From: Pseudopedobacter sp. | Lineage (GTDB): Bacteria; Bacteroidota; Bacteroidia; Sphingobacteriales; Sphingobacteriaceae | Length of the DNA: 5,628 bases | Assembly (NCBI GenBank): GCA_014378285.1 | Contig: JACMNZ010000304.1 | Coordinates: forward strand, 1-5,628 | Direction: 5' to 3' | In this document: positions 1 through 5,628 of the stretch, piece after piece | Numbering within the stretch: the stretch's first letter is position 1 | Layout: each line of letters starts with the position of its first letter | Translations under genes and position numbers: made by a program | Notes under the pieces: generated by a model | The model's database searches: none | What the model saw: only the letters and a program-made list of their open reading frames with translations | What the model was told of the DNA's origin: nothing

Positions 1-72
1 ATTGATCATGGTTTGTGCTTGGCTTACGCCGATAAAAGAAATGAGAATTAAAAGTAAGCCAAGCTTTTTCAT
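1..72 (-). CDS. N-terminus of a secreted protein of unknown function (3' part outside the window)
   Basis: An ATG at 70-72 opens a frame of 24 codons that runs off the left edge without a stop. The translation starts MKKLGLLLILISFIGVSQAQ and continues TMIN. This is a textbook Sec signal peptide: KK at the N-terminus, a hydrophobic core LGLLLILISFIGV, and a likely signal peptidase I cut after SQA (before QT). There is no lipobox cysteine, so the mature protein would be periplasmic, outer-membrane or secreted. Too little remains to name a family. It lies on the same strand as the transporter operon, 157 nt beyond the last stop and past the terminator, so it probably has its own promoter. No Shine-Dalgarno motif is visible before the ATG. 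Confidence 0.75.
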   Translation of the reverse strand, partial: MKKLGLLLILISFIGVSQAQTMIN

Positions 73-180
73 ATTGCTGTGTTTGTTTAACAATATAAAA
101 GTGAGACTTTAGCGGTGCTTTAAGAAGGTGTTTTAGACGACCGGCGGGAAATAGAAGGTGAACGGAGGAATTTTTAGGAT

Positions 181-214
181 AAAAAAAATCTCCATCTCAA
201 AAAGATGGAGATTT
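181..214 (-). terminator. Rho-independent terminator of the SusC-SusD-DUF4397 operon
   Basis: There is a perfect 12-bp inverted repeat at 186-197 and 203-214 (AAATCTCCATCT paired with AGATGGAGATTT) with a 5-nt loop at 198-202. Read on the minus strand, the stem runs straight into a tract of eight T (181-188). It begins 15 nt after the stop codon of the DUF4397 gene. In the plus direction the stem is followed by only a short T run and then GAATTT, so the terminator serves minus-strand transcription. Confidence 0.93.
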
Positions 215-229
215 GAATTTAGTTAGTTA

Positions 230-1003
230 CTACCTATTTTGAGTATTGTCAAAAAACGGTCGATTTGTAGCTGTTGTAGAAGTCACTGTCATGTCTCCTC
301 TAGCAGAAATGGTATAAACTCGTCCTTTTAAAAAGGACACTCCTGTACGGGTGATAACATTTGTTGTTGATGGGCTATATCTAGCATATAAATCATAAAT
401 CCCTTCAGGAACTTTTACAAAAGTTGATCCTGATTTATAAGCTACTCCAGTAGCAATAATTCCTTCAATACCTATTAAATTTTTCAGTACTAAGGAAAAA
501 GTATTAGAGTTAGAAACAGAATTAACCAATCTTACATAAGCCGCAGAAGTATCTGCTGTAGGTAAAACATCTTCAACTATAAAAGCATCTGTAGTTTTTG
601 CTGTAGAATTATAAATTCCACAGGTATATAACGAATAAAACTTACCAACATCAATAGAGCTTTGTAAATTTGTTATAGCTAAGTTAGCATCTACAGTTGC
701 TGATTCAGGTATTTGACCTTTGAAAGCATAGCTTCCGGCTTTTAATGAAGCATAATTAGAAGCCGGGAAAACACTTCCATAATTTACTCCAGTTGTACTT
801 ACAATACCAGAAGCAGTTAAAGTTCCAGAAATCTTATCGGTATTAGCGAAAAAATTTACTGATGGGGAATTTGGTGCAAAATTAAAAAATTTAATTTGAG
901 CCCCAGGACTACCTTCAGGTAGCTTTTGCACCGCATTTTTCTCACATGCCGATAGAACGACAATGCAAAAAAGAAATGTTAGTAAATGATATGTCTTTTT
1001 CAT
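230..1003 (-). CDS. DUF4397-type lipoprotein with two similar halves, accessory to the SusCD pair
   Basis: This is a predicted lipoprotein of 257 residues with no known enzymatic role. I start it at the ATG at 1001-1003 rather than the in-frame ATG at 1031-1033. The later start gives a compact signal peptide (MKKTYHLLTFLFCIVVLSAC, cysteine 20 in a good LSAC lipobox), and it avoids overlapping the preceding gene and adding ten polar residues. Its ATG follows AATAAA, typical of Bacteroidota starts. The mature part looks like DUF4397, a beta-sandwich family: IKFFNFAPNSPSVNFF (37-52) and VRLVNSVSNSNTFSLV (157-172) occupy matching positions. They are followed in each half by an AGSYAFKG / EGIYDLYAR strand, then by GKFYSLYTCG / GRVYTISARG. 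The protein is therefore probably two copies of one Ig-like fold. It is the last gene of the operon and is followed by a terminator. A role in surface binding or in stabilising the importer is an inference. The DUF4397 assignment is by motif resemblance and has not been searched. Confidence 0.85.
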   Translation of the reverse strand: MKKTYHLLTFLFCIVVLSACEKNAVQKLPEGSPGAQIKFFNFAPNSPSVNFFANTDKISGTLTASGIVSTTGVNYGSVFPASNYASLKAGSYAFKGQIPESATVDANLAITNLQSSIDVGKFYSLYTCGIYNSTAKTTDAFIVEDVLPTADTSAAYVRLVNSVSNSNTFSLVLKNLIGIEGIIATGVAYKSGSTFVKVPEGIYDLYARYSPSTTNVITRTGVSFLKGRVYTISARGDMTVTSTTATNRPFFDNTQNR

Positions 1004-1014
1004 TTTATTAAAAT

Positions 1015-2574
1015 TTAAGGTTGAATGATCCATGTTTGTTTAGTGTGGTAATCAGGTGCTAAACCCCCAATGGCGTCAAGACCGATTCTATTCCAAACAT
1101 ATTCAGAATTATATCTTGGTCTAATTCTATAAACTGGATTTCCGGCATTGTCAGGATATAAATTTGTTGGTATAGTAAAACCTGGGAAGACTTGACCTCC
1201 TGCAGGGTCCGCATCAGTATAATGGTATCTTCTTAAATCCATCCATGTTTCTAAATGTCCCCATCCATATTGTGCTATGTATTTTTGAGACATAATTTTA
1301 GACAATGTAAGTGCCGCAGTAGTGTTAGGAACAGCGACTGAAGTCATAAAAGTTGTCTTTTCAGTTGCAGAAATTTGAGTTGGAACTTGATTATTATCCA
1401 AATTTCTTGCATTTACAAAATCTATATGACTAGAAACGCCATTTCTAAAAGCAGTTAAAGCGGTAGCTTTATCTCCCTTTCTAAAAGCAGCTTCGGCTTT
1501 AATAAATTGTAGCTGAGAATAAGTCATTGCGGGCACCTTACTCTTATCGTCAAAAATATATCTTGATGGTGTCCCAATTGGCTGCGTACCGGTATATCCC
1601 CATAACGCATTAGGTCGTTGTGCAGTTGTTAATGCTCCAAAGCCAAATGTTGGTTCTAAACCTTTATAACTTCCATCAGGAGATGGAGCAAGTATCCTTG
1701 ATAGTCTTGGATCAACGACTCCGCCAAAAACAGTTCCGTTCATTAGGTTAACTGCAAAATTTGTTTGTCTATATGATCCAATATTATTTCTAGTAATACC
1801 TAAAAAGTTTCTATCGTCATTAGAAATACCAGTGTATTGAAGCAAAGCATCATCATTATTACTGGTGAAAGACTGATCTACAGCAGCAATAATATCATCA
1901 GGTTTATATAGTGATGTTTTATTAGAATAGTGATTTAAGTTAATTGCCAGTAAGCCATAGGCAAACTTTAACCACTTCACCCTATCTCCTTTATAGATTA
2001 GATCCGTCTTTCCTAAGAAAGAGGCGTCTACAGCACCATCAGTTCTTTTTAAATTAGTAATTGCTAAGTTCAATAATCTTTGAATTTCTTGATAGGCATA
2101 ATCTTGAGAATCATAATCAAAAGAATACCTAGTCGGGTCAATAGCTTCTTTAACTATAATTTCACCATGAATATCAGTAATTGACTGCCATCCCCAAGCT
2201 TTTAGGATATAGCTCACCCCCAACAAATCCCATCTTTTTTCAGCTTCTGCCTTAGTTGTCATATCAACTAAATTTTGTCCAAATGTCCAATAAACATCTC
2301 TCCACAATTGACCACCATTATCTGAAGAAGGGTCATATCCCATACGATCCCAAGTGCTATTTGATGAATTCAAAGTCCAGTTTTGAGTGTATCTTCCAAT
2401 AAACCTCGCATCATATTGAGGGGATGTCACCATCCAATGCAACATTGGTGAAAGATAAAGGTTAGCAGTTACGCTGGTTGGAGAATTTGGATTTGTATTT
2501 ACATCCAAATACTTTTTACAACTCGTTGCCGATATTAGACAAAGAGTTAAAATTGATATATAAATTCTTTTCAT
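1015..2574 (-). CDS. SusD/RagB-family nutrient-binding outer-membrane lipoprotein (SusD_2-like)
   Basis: This is the surface lipoprotein that caps the SusC barrel and captures the substrate. It has 519 residues, a normal length for the family. The start is secure: MKRIYISILTLCLISATSC is a lipoprotein signal peptide with the acylated cysteine at residue 19, followed by KKYLDVNTNPNSP, the typical SusD-like mature N-terminus. The -3 lipobox residue is Ala rather than Leu, which is common in Bacteroidota. Helical segments follow, including WRDVYWTFGQNL, SYILKAWGWQSITDIHGEI and VKWLKFAYGLLAINLNHY (about residues 199-216). Near the C-terminus are YGWGHLETWMDLRRYHY and RIRPRYNSEYVWNR. These best match the SusD_2 branch (PF12771-like) rather than classical starch SusD, judged from memory of the family. 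The gene starts 11 nt after the susC-like stop and ends 11 nt before the DUF4397 gene. AAATTAAGAAG precedes the ATG, and no true Shine-Dalgarno motif is visible. The ligand cannot be inferred. Confidence 0.95.
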   Translation of the reverse strand: MKRIYISILTLCLISATSCKKYLDVNTNPNSPTSVTANLYLSPMLHWMVTSPQYDARFIGRYTQNWTLNSSNSTWDRMGYDPSSDNGGQLWRDVYWTFGQNLVDMTTKAEAEKRWDLLGVSYILKAWGWQSITDIHGEIIVKEAIDPTRYSFDYDSQDYAYQEIQRLLNLAITNLKRTDGAVDASFLGKTDLIYKGDRVKWLKFAYGLLAINLNHYSNKTSLYKPDDIIAAVDQSFTSNNDDALLQYTGISNDDRNFLGITRNNIGSYRQTNFAVNLMNGTVFGGVVDPRLSRILAPSPDGSYKGLEPTFGFGALTTAQRPNALWGYTGTQPIGTPSRYIFDDKSKVPAMTYSQLQFIKAEAAFRKGDKATALTAFRNGVSSHIDFVNARNLDNNQVPTQISATEKTTFMTSVAVPNTTAALTLSKIMSQKYIAQYGWGHLETWMDLRRYHYTDADPAGGQVFPGFTIPTNLYPDNAGNPVYRIRPRYNSEYVWNRIGLDAIGGLAPDYHTKQTWIIQP

Positions 2575-2585
2575 CTTCTTAATTT

Positions 2586-5500
2586 TTATAGGCCAATTGA
2601 AATACCAAAGTTAATACCCTGTGGAATTGGGAAGTTTCCGAAATCAATTCCAGAAGCACCTGATCCACCAACGGCAGCAGTGTTACCATTGACAATTGGA
2701 TCTAAACCAGTATAATTTGTGATTAGGAATAAATCTGTACCAGTAACAAAAATGCTAGCATTTTTAACAAACTTTTGCTTGCTTATTACAGTTTTAGGTA
2801 GCCTATAACTTAAAGTAACATCTCTTAACCTGATCCAATTGATATTCTTTTCTATAAATAACTCCTCGCTCATGGAACTATAGTAGTTATTTTGATAGGC
2901 GGGAACTATAACCACACCATTCTTTGTTGGCGTAGTTGAGTTTTCTTTTCCATCCTGTAAAACTCCTTGTATAACTCTAGGTGTATATCTATCAAGAGTT
3001 TGAGTACTCAATCCTAAAGTAGTTAAAAAATGTTGGGTAGCATTTAATACATCCCCGCCTTTTCTGAAATCTAATAAAAATGATAAGGAGAAATCTTTGT
3101 AATTAAAGTTATTTGTCAAACCAATGGTAAAATCTGGTTGTCTATCGTAACCTGCATCAAAGAAATTATTAGCCCTTACTGGCAATCCACTATTTGGATT
3201 AATTAATAAATCACCATTTCTATTTCTTAAGTAAAATAAACCTGTCAACGATCTAGTCGATTTACCAGGAGTGTTACCATTTCTTACATTATTATATAAC
3301 CAAGTATCCGAAACATAAGATTCGGGTAATGAATTAGGCAGTGCTAAAACTTTTCCGTTTGCTGATTCAAAGTTTGCAATTGCATTCCAACTAAAGTTTT
3401 TGCTTTTAATAGGGGTACCCTGTAAAGTAATCTCTAAACCTTGATTTCTAGTACTACCACCATTTAGGTTTAATAAAATGAAACCGGAAGCATAACTACC
3501 TCTAATATCATTTACGATTTGATCAGTAGTTTCTTTTCTATAAACTGTTACATCTACACCTAATCTATCCTTTAAGAAAGATAGTTCTGTACCAAACTCA
3601 TAAGAAGTAGCAAACTCTGGCTTTAAACCTGGATTTGGTCCTGTAAATCCATAACCATAACCGCCACCTGTTGTTAATTTATTTTCTAACGAAGGAGTGT
3701 AAGCATAAGGGCGAGCATCTTTACCCACTTGTGCATAAGCGGCTCTTAACTTTCCTGAAGTAAAGTATTTTTGCAAACCTTTGAATGCAGGAACATCAGT
3801 AAAAACAAAACTTCCTGAAACTGAAGGATAGAAGAAAGATTGGCGTTCTACAGGAATTGTAGAAGTTCTATCGTTTCGTCCTGTAGCCGTTAAGTAAAGA
3901 AAGTTTTTATAGGATAGGGTTGTTCTTCCAAAGAAACTTACCAAACGTCTTTGACTAATTGATGTTCTAACGAGTTTAGTGCTTACGTTGTTTAAAGAAA
4001 CAAAGTTAGGATCTAAAAATCCTTCTCCATATCCAGCATCAATATTTGATTTTAAATCTGAAATAGCATTACCCAAAGTGGCATCAATAAAAAGGTCTTT
4101 AGCTAACTTCTGTTTAGTTAAATTAAATAAATTCTGCATATTAAGGTTACGAGTAACATCATTTGCAATATCTAATGTCCCAATTCTTGAGTATCCCGTA
4201 GCACTTTCAGGATGGCGAAGAATCAAATTCTGATTGGTATAACTATCAATACCAATATTCGATTTAATAGTTAACCATTTTACCGGAGTAATAGTTAAGC
4301 CTAGATTGGAAATTATTCTATTATTTTTAGAATTAATTTTATTCTTGTTGACATTGAAATAAGGATTATCCACCTCTGTTGCACCCAATGTGGAATAGTC
4401 TAAAACACGCCTCGTTCCTGCGGGTGTTAAATAATTTTTAGCATCATCTTGTTGTGGCCATACCAATAAACCTAATAACGGACCAATTGAACCTTTGAAA
4501 GGTTGATCATTATTAGCGTAGGTATATGACATAGAAAGGTCTGTTTTCAACCAAGAATTAATAGTAGCCTGTGTTGAACCGGTTAAGTTAATTCTATCAT
4601 ATTTAGAATTTGGTACAACCCCTTGCTGGCTTGTATAGGCAGAAGATATACGATAGGTTGCTTTGTCTGTTCCGCCCTCAAAAGAAAGATTTTGCTTTTG
4701 AGTAAATGCGGTTTGGAAAAAGCCATCAATGTTATTATAAAGTTTTGTTCCGGCAGGATACTCTTCTCCAAAATATAAATATGTTCCATTGGAAGTGGCA
4801 ATTCCACTTTGTCCACCAAAACCTAAACCATACGTTTTTTGTAATTCTGGTTGACTTCTAGTTTTTTCTATTCTAAAGCTATTGCTATAGTTTATAGCGC
4901 CAGAACCTGCTTTACCTCTTTTCGTAGTAATTACAATTGCGCCATTTGCTGCGTCAATACCATATAAAGCCGCTGCTTCTGGTCCTTTTAATACCACTAA
5001 ACTTTCGATATCCTGAGGGTTGATATCTGCTGCTCTATTAGTGAAATCCACACCTCTATTATTAAATGCTGTTCCTGAACTTGCATCAGAAACGAAAGCA
5101 GATGTATTTAAAGTCTTGTTATCAACTGGTAAACCATCAATAATAAACAATGGTTGATTACTACCACTAATTGAGCTTACTCCTCTGATCGTAATTGATG
5201 AGGATGCGCCCGGAACACCAGATGAGCTTGTAACTTCAACACCGGCAACCCTACCTTGCAAAGCATTAATAAAGTTTTCTCGTTGTGTTCCTGCAATTTC
5301 GTCCCCTTTTACAGTCTGTTGTGATGTTCCTAAAGAACGTTTTTGTACTGTGGATCCCAGTGCAGTAACGACAACTTCATCTAAAGATTTAGTGTCTTGC
5401 TTTAGAGCCACATTAATTTGTTCTAAAGCTCCTACCGTTTTTTCCTGATTTAAGGTCCCTAAAAAGGAAAAAACAAGTACGTCACCAGCTTTTGCTCGAA

Positions 5501-5628
5501 TACTGTACTTTCCAGACACCTCAGTTTGAGTGCCGGTTGAAGACCCTTTGATCTTTACGGAAACCCCAGGCATTGGTAATCCGTCTTCAATTGAAGTTAC
5601 TGTTCCAGTAATCGTTTTTTCCTGAGCG
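2586..5628 (-). CDS. SusC/RagA-family TonB-linked outer-membrane transporter (5' end cut off)
   Basis: This is the outer-membrane barrel of a SusCD-type importer, which moves a nutrient (not identifiable here) into the periplasm using TonB-ExbBD energy. The frame stays open to the window edge, giving 1013 visible residues beginning AQEKTITGTV. The first in-frame Met (5571-5573) lies inside the first domain and is not the true start. Visible residues 4-76 form a carboxypeptidase-D-regulatory-like domain (GLPMPGVSV). Residues 82-91 (LDEVVVTALG) resemble the TonB-box region. The plug spans about 95-238, with LQGRVAGVEV, ITIRGVSSI, PLFIIDGLPVD and the SusC signature at about 194-224 (DINPQDIESL, then VLKGPEAAALYG). 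The rest is the barrel, including the late SusC motif YTGLDP. The leading AQ looks like the end of a signal peptide, so an N-terminal STN signalling domain is probably absent; this is inferred. The protein ends NFGISIGL, with Leu rather than the usual aromatic residue. The susD-like start follows 11 nt after the TAA stop. The family call is very secure; the substrate is unknown. Confidence 0.96.
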   Translation of the reverse strand, partial: AQEKTITGTVTSIEDGLPMPGVSVKIKGSSTGTQTEVSGKYSIRAKAGDVLVFSFLGTLNQEKTVGALEQINVALKQDTKSLDEVVVTALGSTVQKRSLGTSQQTVKGDEIAGTQRENFINALQGRVAGVEVTSSSGVPGASSSITIRGVSSISGSNQPLFIIDGLPVDNKTLNTSAFVSDASSGTAFNNRGVDFTNRAADINPQDIESLVVLKGPEAAALYGIDAANGAIVITTKRGKAGSGAINYSNSFRIEKTRSQPELQKTYGLGFGGQSGIATSNGTYLYFGEEYPAGTKLYNNIDGFFQTAFTQKQNLSFEGGTDKATYRISSAYTSQQGVVPNSKYDRINLTGSTQATINSWLKTDLSMSYTYANNDQPFKGSIGPLLGLLVWPQQDDAKNYLTPAGTRRVLDYSTLGATEVDNPYFNVNKNKINSKNNRIISNLGLTITPVKWLTIKSNIGIDSYTNQNLILRHPESATGYSRIGTLDIANDVTRNLNMQNLFNLTKQKLAKDLFIDATLGNAISDLKSNIDAGYGEGFLDPNFVSLNNVSTKLVRTSISQRRLVSFFGRTTLSYKNFLYLTATGRNDRTSTIPVERQSFFYPSVSGSFVFTDVPAFKGLQKYFTSGKLRAAYAQVGKDARPYAYTPSLENKLTTGGGYGYGFTGPNPGLKPEFATSYEFGTELSFLKDRLGVDVTVYRKETTDQIVNDIRGSYASGFILLNLNGGSTRNQGLEITLQGTPIKSKNFSWNAIANFESANGKVLALPNSLPESYVSDTWLYNNVRNGNTPGKSTRSLTGLFYLRNRNGDLLINPNSGLPVRANNFFDAGYDRQPDFTIGLTNNFNYKDFSLSFLLDFRKGGDVLNATQHFLTTLGLSTQTLDRYTPRVIQGVLQDGKENSTTPTKNGVVIVPAYQNNYYSSMSEELFIEKNINWIRLRDVTLSYRLPKTVISKQKFVKNASIFVTGTDLFLITNYTGLDPIVNGNTAAVGGSGASGIDFGNFPIPQGINFGISIGL

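Noticed and set aside
91..97. Possible Bacteroidota -7 promoter element (TATATTG on the minus strand) for the left-edge gene
   Set aside because: It lacks one T of the TAnnTTTG consensus, and no TTTG-type -33 element lies at the right distance. This is too weak to annotate.
1004..1033. Upstream ATG at 1031-1033 as the start of the DUF4397 lipoprotein
   Set aside because: It would overlap the SusD-like gene by 19 nt and put ten polar residues before an otherwise ideal lipoprotein signal peptide that begins at 1003.
3979..4233. Plus-strand open frame of 84 codons
   Set aside because: It lies entirely antisense to the SusC-like barrel and has no recognisable domain, signal peptide or context. 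It is a shadow of the real gene.
4583..4819. Minus-strand open frame of 78 codons in a different frame
   Set aside because: It overlaps the SusC-like gene completely, in another frame, and its translation shows no family features.
5571..5573. First in-frame ATG of the SusC-like gene as a true start
   Set aside because: The frame is open to the window edge, and the 18 residues before it complete a conserved regulatory-like domain and the end of a probable signal peptide. The start lies outside the window.

Overview
The window comes from a member of the Bacteroidota, most likely a Pedobacter/Sphingobacteriaceae-type organism. The evidence is a SusC-like TonB-dependent transporter next to a SusD-like lipoprotein, AT-rich coding sequence, start codons preceded by A/T-rich sequence with no good Shine-Dalgarno motif, and an export style typical of the group. 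The genus is an inference; no rRNA or other marker gene is present.

All recognisable genes lie on the minus strand, so transcription runs from right to left. In that order the window holds: (1) a SusC/RagA-family outer-membrane transporter (2586-5628), whose signal peptide and start lie beyond the right edge; (2) a SusD/RagB-family surface lipoprotein (1015-2574); (3) a DUF4397-type lipoprotein built of two similar halves (230-1003); (4) a strong intrinsic terminator (181-214); and (5) the first 24 codons of a separate secreted protein (1-72), which runs off the left edge. Genes 1-3 are each separated by exactly 11 nt and share one terminator, so they almost certainly form one operon.

Functionally, the SusC barrel and SusD lid would form a 'pedal-bin' nutrient importer in the outer membrane, powered by TonB-ExbBD. 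The third lipoprotein is probably an accessory component of the cell surface or periplasm. No glycoside hydrolase, peptidase, sulfatase, sigma/anti-sigma pair or hybrid two-component regulator is visible, so the substrate cannot be named. Calling this a polysaccharide utilization locus would go beyond the evidence.

Nothing here points clearly to an undescribed system. The items most worth a second look are the duplicated DUF4397 protein tied to the transporter, the unusual C-terminal residue of the SusC protein, and the cut-off secreted protein just after the terminator.
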